From Comamonadaceae bacterium (GTDB lineage: Bacteria > Pseudomonadota > Gammaproteobacteria > Burkholderiales > Burkholderiaceae_C), in contig JAJTEW010000010.1 of the NCBI GenBank assembly GCA_021299875.1, positions 91,103 to 155,102 of the forward strand: a stretch of DNA of 64,000 bases, read 5' to 3'. Below, piece after piece: positions 57,574 through 64,000 of this stretch; position 1 is the first letter of the stretch; every line of letters begins with the position of its first letter. The notes below the pieces were generated by a model. That model worked only from the letters and a program-made list of their open reading frames with translations, searched no databases and had not been told where the DNA came from. Position numbers and translations under genes: made by a program.

Positions 57574-57597
57574 ATACTTGACTCGTTTAGTCGGGTT
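57574..57597 (+). promoter_or_regulatory. IscR type 1 binding site and iscR promoter
   Basis: The 24 bases at 57574-57597 contain ATACTTGACT, a 4-base spacer and TAGTCGGGTT, a close match to the known type 1 IscR site (ATAxxxGACT...AGTCxxxTAT pattern). TATACT at 57573-57578 is the likely -10 box, so IscR binding would overlap the promoter. This fits the usual negative feedback of holo-IscR on the isc operon. Confidence 0.78.
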
Positions 57598-57648
57598 CCC
57601 GCTTCAGGGGTCCTCAGACCGAGCTTCCCCTCACTCCAGGAGTCTGCC

Positions 57649-58185
57649 ATGCGTTTAACCACCAAAGGCCGTTTTGCCGTCACCGCCATGATCGATTTGG
57701 CCTTGCGCCAAGACGCAGGCCCCGTGACTTTGGCCGCCATCAGCCAGCGCCAACAGATTTCACTGTCTTATTTAGAGCAGTTGTTCGGCAAGCTGCGCCG
57801 CCACAACCTGGTCGAGTCCACCCGTGGGCCGGGTGGCGGTTACACCCTGGGTCGCAAATCCACCGACATCACCGTGGCCGACATCATCTTGTCGGTCGAC
57901 GAGCCCATTGACGCCACCCACTGCGGCGGCAAAGAGAACTGCAACGGTGGCGATGGTCGCTGCATGACGCACGACTTGTGGGCCTCACTCAACTCCAAAA
58001 TGGTCGAGTTTCTCGACTCGGTGTCCCTGCAAAAGCTGGTGGATGACCAATTGGCCAAAGGCCTGGTGGTTGAAAACAAACCCAGCCTCAAGCGTGCGAT
58101 TGCCCCCATGCCGATCAGCCAGCCGATCCGTGTCAACGTGCCCAACTCGGTGTTTGACCTGGGCAATATGTTCGCCAAATCCTGA
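57649..58185 (+). CDS. iscR: Fe-S cluster assembly regulator IscR
   Basis: IscR is an Rrf2-family repressor that senses cellular Fe-S status through its own [2Fe-2S] cluster. The 178-residue protein has the winged helix (MRLTTKGRFAVTAMIDLAL, LSYLEQLFGKLRRHNLVEST) and the cluster cysteines in CGGKENCNGGDGRC followed by MTHDLW. It is the first gene of the isc operon and has its own binding site in front. Confidence 0.96.
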   Translation: MRLTTKGRFAVTAMIDLALRQDAGPVTLAAISQRQQISLSYLEQLFGKLRRHNLVESTRGPGGGYTLGRKSTDITVADIILSVDEPIDATHCGGKENCNGGDGRCMTHDLWASLNSKMVEFLDSVSLQKLVDDQLAKGLVVENKPSLKRAIAPMPISQPIRVNVPNSVFDLGNMFAKS

Positions 58186-58212
58186 TTTCCTGATTCTCGA
58201 GAAGACCAGACC

Positions 58213-59430
58213 ATGACCACACCCCATTTCCCCATATACCTTGACTACGGCGCGACCAACCCCTGCGACCCCCGTGTGGTGGACGCCATCGTGCCTTGGC
58301 TGCGTGAGCACTTTGGCAACCCCGCATCGCGCACCCACGCTTGGGGTTGGGAAGCCGAAGCTGCGGTTGAAAAAGCCCGCGAGCAAGTGGCTGACCTGAT
58401 CGGCGCCGACCCCCGCGAAATCGTCTGGACCAGCGGTGCCACCGAATCGAACAACCTGGCCATCAAGGGCGCAGCGCAGTTTTACAAATCGCGCGGCAAG
58501 CACCTGATCACCGTCAAGACCGAACACAAAGCCGTGCTCGACACCATGCGCGAGCTGGAGCGCCAAGGTTTTGAAGTCACCTATTTGGATGTGCAGGCCG
58601 ATGGTTTGCTGAACATGGACGCCCTGAAAGCCGCCATTCGCCCCGACACCATCCTGATCAGCGTGATGTTCGTGAACAACGAAATCGGTGTGATCCAAGA
58701 CGTGTCCGCGATTGGGAACCTTTGCCGCGAAAAAGGCATCATCTTCCACGTCGACGCTGCGCAAGCCACCGGCAAGGTCGAGATCAATTTGGCCCAGATG
58801 CCCATCGACCTGATGAGCCTGGCCTCGCACAAAACCTATGGGCCCAAAGGCATCGGCGCTTTGTATGTGCGGCGCAAGCCCCGCATTCGCCTGGAAGCAC
58901 AAATGCACGGCGGTGGTCATGAGCGCGGCATGCGTTCGGGCACCTTGCCCACGCACCAGTGTGTGGGCATGGGCGAGGCGTTTCGCATCGCCAAGCTCGA
59001 GATGGCCCAAGACAACGCCAAGGCCCGCGCCTTGCACGACCGCTTGATCAACGGCCTGAGCGACTTGGAACAGGTGTTCTTGAACGGTCACGCCACCCAG
59101 CGCGTGCCACACAACATCAACATGAGTTTCAACTTCGTTGAAGGCGAATCGCTCATCATGGGCATCAAGGGTTTGGCGGTGTCGTCGGGTTCGGCCTGCA
59201 CCTCGGCCAGCTTGGAGCCCAGCTATGTGTTGCGCGCCTTGGGCCGCAGCGACGAGTTGGCCCACAGCAGCTTGCGCATGACGATTGGCCGCTGGTCCAC
59301 GCAAGAGGACATCGACTATGCGATCAAGACCATCCGCGAAAACGTGGCCAAGCTGCGCGAACTCAGCCCCTTGTGGGAAATGCACAAAGACGGCATCGAT
59401 TTGAGCACCATTCAGTGGGCTGCCCACTGA
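58213..59430 (+). CDS. iscS: Cysteine desulfurase IscS
   Basis: IscS takes sulfur from cysteine and gives it to IscU, and to tRNA thiolation enzymes. The 405-residue PLP enzyme has the PLP lysine in [14 protein letters not shown] and the active-site cysteine loop [14 protein letters not shown], typical of group I desulfurases. It begins with [14 protein letters not shown]. It lies 27 bases after iscR and 32 bases before iscU. Confidence 0.97.
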   Translation: MTTPHFPIYLDYGATNPCDPRVVDAIVPWLREHFGNPASRTHAWGWEAEAAVEKAREQVADLIGADPREIVWTSGATESNNLAIKGAAQFYKSRGKHLITVKTEHKAVLDTMRELERQGFEVTYLDVQADGLLNMDALKAAIRPDTILISVMFVNNEIGVIQDVSAIGNLCREKGIIFHVDAAQATGKVEINLAQMPIDLMSLASHKTYGPKGIGALYVRRKPRIRLEAQMHGGGHERGMRSGTLPTHQCVGMGEAFRIAKLEMAQDNAKARALHDRLINGLSDLEQVFLNGHATQRVPHNINMSFNFVEGESLIMGIKGLAVSSGSACTSASLEPSYVLRALGRSDELAHSSLRMTIGRWSTQEDIDYAIKTIRENVAKLRELSPLWEMHKDGIDLSTIQWAAH

Positions 59431-59462
59431 GCTGACATTGACCTGAATACGGAGAAAACACC

Positions 59463-59849
59463 ATGGCATATTCTGAAAAAGTGGTCGACCACTACGAAAA
59501 CCCCCGCAACGTCGGTTCGTTCGACAAGGGCGACGACAGTGTGGGCACCGGCATGGTCGGCGCACCGGCTTGCGGTGACGTGATGAAGCTGCAAATCAAG
59601 GTCAACCCGACAACCGGTGTGATCGAGGATGCGCGCTTCAAGACCTATGGTTGCGGCTCAGCCATCGCTTCCAGCTCACTCGTCACCGAATGGGTCAAGG
59701 GCAAGACGTTGGACGAAGCGGCGGCGCTGAAAAACAGCCAGATCGCCGAAGAGCTGGCGTTGCCCCCCGTCAAAATTCACTGCTCCATCTTGGCCGAAGA
59801 CGCCATCAAGGCGGCGGTGGACGACTACAAAAAGAAACACCTGAACTGA
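59463..59849 (+). CDS. iscU: Fe-S cluster assembly scaffold IscU
   Basis: IscU assembles [2Fe-2S] clusters from IscS sulfur and passes them on with HscA/HscB help. The 128-residue protein has the three cluster cysteines in [21 protein letters not shown] and [11 protein letters not shown], and the HscA recognition motif LPPVK. AGGAG-like GGAGAA precedes the ATG. Confidence 0.97.
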   Translation: MAYSEKVVDHYENPRNVGSFDKGDDSVGTGMVGAPACGDVMKLQIKVNPTTGVIEDARFKTYGCGSAIASSSLVTEWVKGKTLDEAAALKNSQIAEELALPPVKIHCSILAEDAIKAAVDDYKKKHLN

Positions 59850-59850
59850 C

Positions 59851-60174
59851 ATGGCCATCTCACTGTCTGCTGCCGCAGCTCGGCATGTGACCCGCTACTT
59901 GGCCAAACGCGGCTCGGGTGTGGGCGTGCGCTTGGGCGTCAAGACCACGGGCTGCTCGGGCCTGGCTTACAAGCTGGAGTACGTGGACGAGATCGCTCCG
60001 GAAGACGTGGTCTTTGAAGGCCACGGCGTCAAGGTGCTGGTAGACCCGAAAAGCCTGGCCTATATCGACGGCACCGAGCTCGACTTCGTGCGCGAGGGCT
60101 TGAATGAGGGCTTTCGCTTCAACAACCCCAACGAGCGTGACCGCTGCGGTTGCGGTGAGTCCTTCCGCGTGTGA
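59851..60174 (+). CDS. iscA: Fe-S cluster carrier IscA
   Basis: IscA is an A-type carrier that delivers clusters to apoproteins. The 107-residue protein has the cysteine pattern [15 protein letters not shown] and the C-terminal CGCGESF. It starts one base after the iscU stop codon, so translation is coupled. Confidence 0.96.
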   Translation: MAISLSAAAARHVTRYLAKRGSGVGVRLGVKTTGCSGLAYKLEYVDEIAPEDVVFEGHGVKVLVDPKSLAYIDGTELDFVREGLNEGFRFNNPNERDRCGCGESFRV

Positions 60175-60195
60175 GCCAAATTTGGATTCTTACGC

Positions 60196-60714
60196 GTGAT
60201 CTCGCTGCAAGCCAACGACTTTGAGTTGTTTGATGTGCCCGTGCTTTACGCACAGGACCGCGCTCAGCTCGATGCTCGCTGGAAAGCCTTGCAACGCGAA
60301 GCCCACCCCGATCGCTTTGCTGCAGAAGGCGCCGCTGCCCAGCGTGTGGCCATGCAGTGGTCGGTGCGCATCAACGAGGCCTATCAGCGGCTCAAAGACC
60401 CGCTCAAACGTGCGGCTTACTTGTGCGAGTTGCAGGGTGCGCCCGTGCAGGCCGAAAACAACACCGCCATGCCCGCGGCATTTCTCATGCAGCAAATGGA
60501 ATGGCGCGAAAGCCTGGAAGACACGTGCAGTGCCCAAGGCCTCGAAGCCCTCGCCGACGAAGTGGCTGCCGAGCAACGCCGTGTGCAGCAAACGCTGGGC
60601 GATTTGCTGGATGTGGCCAAAGACCCTGCCCAAGCCGTGGGGCAGGTGAGGGCGCTCATGTTCATTGAGCGCTTCACGCAAGAAGTGAACGCTAAACTTG
60701 ACCGATTGACCTGA
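60196..60714 (+). CDS. hscB: Co-chaperone HscB
   Basis: HscB is the J-type co-chaperone that brings IscU to HscA. The 172-residue protein has an N-terminal J domain with the HPD motif (REAHPDRF, about residue 36) and the C-terminal three-helix IscU-binding domain. A GTG start at 60196 is chosen on family length; there is no earlier in-frame ATG with a ribosome binding site. Confidence 0.93.
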   Translation: MISLQANDFELFDVPVLYAQDRAQLDARWKALQREAHPDRFAAEGAAAQRVAMQWSVRINEAYQRLKDPLKRAAYLCELQGAPVQAENNTAMPAAFLMQQMEWRESLEDTCSAQGLEALADEVAAEQRRVQQTLGDLLDVAKDPAQAVGQVRALMFIERFTQEVNAKLDRLT

Positions 60715-60730
60715 CCTCCCCTGATTGACC

Positions 60731-62596
60731 ATGGCGTTACTGCAGATTTCTGAACCGGGCCAGTCGCCCGACCCCCACCAGCGCCGCATTGCCGTGGGCA
60801 TCGATTTGGGCACCACGCATTCGCTGGTGGCTTCGGTGCGCAGCGGAGTTGCCGAGTGCTTGCCCGATGACGATGGCCGGGTGATCTTGCCTTCTGTGGT
60901 GCGCTTCCTGCCAGGGCAGGGCCGTCAAATCGGCTTTGAGGCGGTGCAATCCGCTGCCTCAGACCCAGGCAACACCATCGCTTCGGTCAAACGCTTCATG
61001 GGCCGTGGCCTGAACGACATCGTCGACCGCAGCAAGCTGCCGTATGAGTTTTCCGCCAGCGAGCAAGGCATGCTGTCCATCCAGACGGTACAAGGTCCCA
61101 AGTCACCCGTCGAAGTCAGTGCCGAGATTTTGGCCACTTTGCGGTACCGTGCCGAAGACACCTTCAACGACGACTTGTATGGCGCTGTCATCACCGTGCC
61201 CGCTTACTTTGACGACGCCCAGCGCCAAGCCACCAAAGACGCCGCCCAGTTGGCGGGCTTGAACGTGTTGCGTTTGATCAACGAGCCCACGGCAGCAGCG
61301 ATTGCCTATGGCCTGGACAACGCGAGCGAAGGTGTTTACGCGGTGTTCGATTTGGGCGGTGGCACCTTTGATATCTCGGTCTTGCGCCTGACGCAAGGCG
61401 TGTTCGAAGTGTTGTCTACCGGTGGCGACTCGGCCTTAGGTGGCGACGATTACGACCAAGCTTTGGCCGACTTTGCCATGGCCCAGCAGCCTGGCATGCA
61501 AGCCGTCACGGCCGAAGACAAAACACTGCTCAAGGCAGCAGCCCGTGCTGCCAAGGAAGCCTTGACCAACTCAGATAAGACCAGCTTGAATCTGGCTTTG
61601 TCCACTGGCGCTTTGTCGGTGCAACTCAACCGCACAGATTTCGAGCAAGCCACTCAAGCCTTGACCGCCCGCTGCGTCACGGCTGTGCGCAAAGCGCTGC
61701 GCGATGCGCAACTGGCCAAGGAAGACGTGCAAGGTGTGGTCATGGTGGGTGGCTCCACCCGCATGCCGCAAATCCAGCAGGCCGTGGCGGACTTTTTCGG
61801 CCAAGCCCCGCTCAACAACCTCAACCCCGACGAAGTTGTCGCTTTGGGCGCGGCCATTCAGGCCAACCAGCTGGCGGGCAACAACGCCGCGGGTGAATTG
61901 CTGCTGCTCGACGTGATCCCGCTGTCGCTGGGCATTGAAACCATGGGCGGCTTGGTCGAGCGCATCATCCCGCGCAACCAAACCATTCCGACTGCCATGG
62001 CGCAAGACTTCACCACCTACCAAGACGGGCAAACCGCGCTGGCGCTGCATGTGGTGCAGGGCGAGCGCGATCTGGTGCAAGACTGCCGCAGCCTGGCCCG
62101 CTTTGAACTGCGCGGCATCCCTCCCATGGCCGCTGGCGCGGCCCGCATTCGCGTGACGTTCACGGTGGATGCCGATGGCCTGCTGAACGTGGGGGCCAAA
62201 GAACAAATCAGCGGTGTGGAGGCGCGCATTGACGTCAAGCCTTCGTATGGCCTGAGCGACGATCAGATCGCCACCATGCTCCAAGAAAGTTTCACCACAG
62301 CGCAAGCAGACATGAAGGCCCGCGCGCTGGTGGAAGCACAGGTCGATGCCGACCGCATGCTGCTGGCCACGCGCAGCGCCTTGGCCGCTGATGGCCAATT
62401 GCTGAGCGCTGCCGAGCGTGCCCACATCGACGCACTGATGACCACCTTGCAAGTCGCCGTTCAAACAGAACAAGACGCCAAGGCTTTGGAAGACTGCACC
62501 CAAGCCCTGGCCAAGGGCACCGAAGCCTTTGCGGCCGAGCGCATGAACCACAGCATCCAAAAAGCGCTGGCCGGACAAAACATCCAGGCCCTGTAA
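60731..62596 (+). CDS. hscA: Fe-S assembly chaperone HscA (Hsp70 family)
   Basis: HscA is the Hsp70 chaperone dedicated to cluster release from IscU. The 621-residue protein has the actin-like ATPase motifs [38 protein letters not shown] and [11 protein letters not shown], and a substrate domain with [11 protein letters not shown]. It is of the usual HscA length. The start at ATG 60731 is used rather than TTG 60725. Confidence 0.96.
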   Translation: MALLQISEPGQSPDPHQRRIAVGIDLGTTHSLVASVRSGVAECLPDDDGRVILPSVVRFLPGQGRQIGFEAVQSAASDPGNTIASVKRFMGRGLNDIVDRSKLPYEFSASEQGMLSIQTVQGPKSPVEVSAEILATLRYRAEDTFNDDLYGAVITVPAYFDDAQRQATKDAAQLAGLNVLRLINEPTAAAIAYGLDNASEGVYAVFDLGGGTFDISVLRLTQGVFEVLSTGGDSALGGDDYDQALADFAMAQQPGMQAVTAEDKTLLKAAARAAKEALTNSDKTSLNLALSTGALSVQLNRTDFEQATQALTARCVTAVRKALRDAQLAKEDVQGVVMVGGSTRMPQIQQAVADFFGQAPLNNLNPDEVVALGAAIQANQLAGNNAAGELLLLDVIPLSLGIETMGGLVERIIPRNQTIPTAMAQDFTTYQDGQTALALHVVQGERDLVQDCRSLARFELRGIPPMAAGAARIRVTFTVDADGLLNVGAKEQISGVEARIDVKPSYGLSDDQIATMLQESFTTAQADMKARALVEAQVDADRMLLATRSALAADGQLLSAAERAHIDALMTTLQVAVQTEQDAKALEDCTQALAKGTEAFAAERMNHSIQKALAGQNIQAL

Positions 62597-62629
62597 AAGC
62601 CCACACTGCTTCGAATCCGGAAGACACCT

Positions 62630-62968
62630 ATGCCCGTCATCAAAATCTTGCCCCACCCCGAATACTGCCCGCAAGGCGCAGAAATCACTGCGCCTGCTGG
62701 CACCAGCTTGTGCGAAGCACTGCTCGACAACCACATCAACATCGAACACGCTTGCGACATGAGTGCGGCTTGCACCACCTGCCACGTGGTGGTGCGTGAA
62801 GGCTTCAAGAGCCTCAATGAGATGGAAGAAACCGAGGAAGACCTGCTGGATCGGGCTTGGGGCCTCGAGCCCAACTCGCGCCTGAGCTGCCAGGCCTTTG
62901 TGGCCAAAAGCGACCTGGTGATCGAGATCCCCCGCTACACGGTCAACCACGCCAAAGAACTGCACTGA
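62630..62968 (+). CDS. fdx: Isc-type [2Fe-2S] ferredoxin
   Basis: Fdx gives electrons to cluster assembly on IscU. The 112-residue protein has the cysteine ligands in HACDMSAACTTCHVVV and the fourth in RLSCQAF, the adrenodoxin-type arrangement. It follows hscA by 33 bases. IscX, which ends the operon in E. coli, is not present here. Confidence 0.96.
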   Translation: MPVIKILPHPEYCPQGAEITAPAGTSLCEALLDNHINIEHACDMSAACTTCHVVVREGFKSLNEMEETEEDLLDRAWGLEPNSRLSCQAFVAKSDLVIEIPRYTVNHAKELH

Positions 62969-62983
62969 GCCGGAGCTGCAAGC

Positions 62984-63694
62984 ATGCGTCAAATCGTTCT
63001 GGACACCGAAACCACTGGCCTGTCGGCCGAGGGCGGCGACCGCATCATCGAGCTCGGTTGTGTGGAGCTGTTTGCCCGCAAGCTCACGGGCAAAAACCTG
63101 CATTTCTATTTCAACCCCGAGCGCGACAGCCACGAAGATGCGCTCAAGGTCCACGGCATCAGCAATGAGTTCTTGCGCGACAAGCCTAAGTTTGCGCAAC
63201 TGGCCGACGACATCCTCGACTACCTCGCCGATGCAGAACTGATCATCCACAACGCGGCTTTTGACATCGGTTTTCTGAACAAAGAGCTGGAGCGTGTCGG
63301 TAAAAAGCCGCTCAAGGCCTACGTCAGCAACATCATCGACACCCTGGCCATGGCCAAGGAAATGTTCCCCGGCAAGCGCAACAGTCTCGACTCGCTGTGC
63401 GACCGCCTCGAAGTCGACAACTCTGGCCGAACCTTGCACGGCGCTTTGCTCGATGCCGAGTTGCTGGCCGACGTTTACATCAACATGACGCGGGGCCAAG
63501 AAGCCTTGCTGATCGACGCGGGCGATGCCCCCAGCAACGCCAAGACCATGGCCATGCCCTTGGATTTGAGTCAATTCGCTTTGCCCGTGTTGTCAGCCAA
63601 TGCACAAGAGGTGACTGCGCATGAGGAGGTTTTGCTGCAACTTGACAAATCGAGCGGCGGCAAAACCGTTTGGCGTCAGCTGCACCGGGCTTGA
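62984..63694 (+). CDS. dnaQ: DNA polymerase III epsilon subunit (proofreading exonuclease)
   Basis: DnaQ is the 3'-5' exonuclease of the replicative polymerase. The 236-residue protein has the DEDDh motifs: DTETTGL (Exo I), NAAFDIGFLNKEL (Exo II) and HGALLDAELLADVY (Exo III). A C-terminal region for the polymerase alpha subunit follows. It lies 15 bases after fdx on the same strand and may be read from the isc operon as well as its own promoter. Confidence 0.96.
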   Translation: MRQIVLDTETTGLSAEGGDRIIELGCVELFARKLTGKNLHFYFNPERDSHEDALKVHGISNEFLRDKPKFAQLADDILDYLADAELIIHNAAFDIGFLNKELERVGKKPLKAYVSNIIDTLAMAKEMFPGKRNSLDSLCDRLEVDNSGRTLHGALLDAELLADVYINMTRGQEALLIDAGDAPSNAKTMAMPLDLSQFALPVLSANAQEVTAHEEVLLQLDKSSGGKTVWRQLHRA

Positions 63695-63800
63695 GCCATC
63701 AGCGCGGAGATGGTCAAGCTTTGATCGTGTTTTTTCGGATCTTTGGGGAAAAATCAGGCACGTTTTCATGTCATAATCGCTGTCTTCGCTGCACAGCGCA

Positions 63801-63875
63801 GGGCGATTAGCTCAGGGGTAGAGCACTGCATTCACACTGCAGGGGTCACATGTTCGATCCATGTATCGCCCACCA
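63801..63875 (+). tRNA. tRNA-Val (anticodon CAC)
   Basis: A complete cloverleaf can be folded: acceptor GGGCGAT/ATCGCCC, D-arm GCTC/GAGC, anticodon stem CTGCA/TGCAG around the loop TTCACAC, T-arm ACATG/CATGT with loop TTCGATC, and an encoded CCA end. The anticodon CAC reads GTG valine codons, which are frequent in this genome. Confidence 0.96.
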
Positions 63876-63893
63876 AAAATTCCCAATGAAATC

Positions 63894-63926
63894 AAGCACT
63901 TAGAGGAAACTCTAAGTGCTTTTTCT
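63894..63926 (+). terminator. Intrinsic terminator after tRNA-Val
   Basis: AAGCACTTAGAG (63894-63905) pairs perfectly with CTCTAAGTGCTT (63910-63921) around a GAAA tetraloop, followed by a T run. It ends the tRNA transcript. Confidence 0.92.
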
Positions 63927-64000
63927 TATGTTCAAAGTAGTATGGTCCGGGTTTACTACTTCTCATAGATTTTTCGATGTCTTTTCATAGATTTCGGAAC
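63927..64000. other. AT-rich flank after tRNA-Val, with a short direct repeat
   Basis: The last 74 bases are AT-rich and non-coding as far as visible. TCATAGATTT occurs twice, at 63963-63972 and 63985-63994. This may be the start of another acquired segment next to the tRNA, but the window ends here. Confidence 0.4.

Noticed and set aside
61571..63574. Minus-strand open frame of 667 codons opposite hscA, fdx and dnaQ
   Set aside because: It is antisense to three clear genes of the isc region; long antisense frames are expected in GC-rich coding DNA, and its composition (His, Gly, Val, Gln rich, no domain) is typical of such shadows.

Overview
The window is a gene-dense chromosome segment of a beta-proteobacterium, most likely order Burkholderiales and close to Comamonadaceae. 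This rests on gene families and gene order, not on a search. The supporting features are a class I phaC-phaA-phaB locus, an orphan Bug-type (TctC) receptor, nadE followed by a PII gene, a sigma factor-DUF3619-DUF3106-RDD operon, an aat-bpt operon, and a complete iscR-S-U-A-hscB-hscA-fdx operon. Base composition is GC-rich in most genes and visibly lower between about 29.7 and 41.9 kb.

Layout: 0-2.2 kb holds molybdenum cofactor genes (moaA, mobA, moeA cut by the window edge). 2.3-6.7 kb holds an aldehyde dehydrogenase and a divergent pair of pyrophosphatases (membrane hppA, soluble ppa). 6.8-10 kb holds an acetyltransferase, nadE and a PII gene. 10-13 kb holds an overlapping sigma factor operon. 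13.3-19.5 kb is the branched-chain amino acid block ilvI-ilvH-ilvC, pssA and leuA, with a readable leucine attenuator in front of leuA. 19.6-24.3 kb holds a PBP7-type endopeptidase, an IclR regulator, the two N-degron transferases and pgeF. 24.3-28.2 kb is polyhydroxyalkanoate synthesis. 28.2-29.5 kb is qmcA plus a damaged nfeD.

29.7-41.9 kb looks like an acquired catabolic island sitting in the 5' end of dusA: a relic of the dusA start lies at its left edge, and the intact dusA at its right edge has unusual first codons. It encodes an amidohydrolase, a beta-hydroxyacid dehydrogenase-like protein, maleylacetate reductase, a LysR regulator, an intradiol (hydroxyquinol-type) dioxygenase, a complete TRAP transporter, YciI, Dabb and SnoaL-fold small proteins, a Bug receptor and a nitroreductase. 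Together they suggest uptake of an aromatic compound and its degradation through hydroxyquinol and maleylacetate to 3-oxoadipate. The initial substrate cannot be read from the sequence.

42-51.6 kb holds paiB and then a GntR-controlled propionyl-CoA to succinyl-CoA operon (methylmalonyl-CoA mutase, meaB, pccB, pccA, epimerase). The mutase gene is broken by an internal deletion with a frameshift. 51.7-54 kb holds a solo RsxB-like ferredoxin and a PHA depolymerase with a long basic tail. 54-57.5 kb holds an aromatic/aspartate aminotransferase and uvrB. 57.5-63.7 kb is the isc operon with an IscR-type site, then dnaQ. The window ends with a tRNA-Val(CAC) and its terminator.
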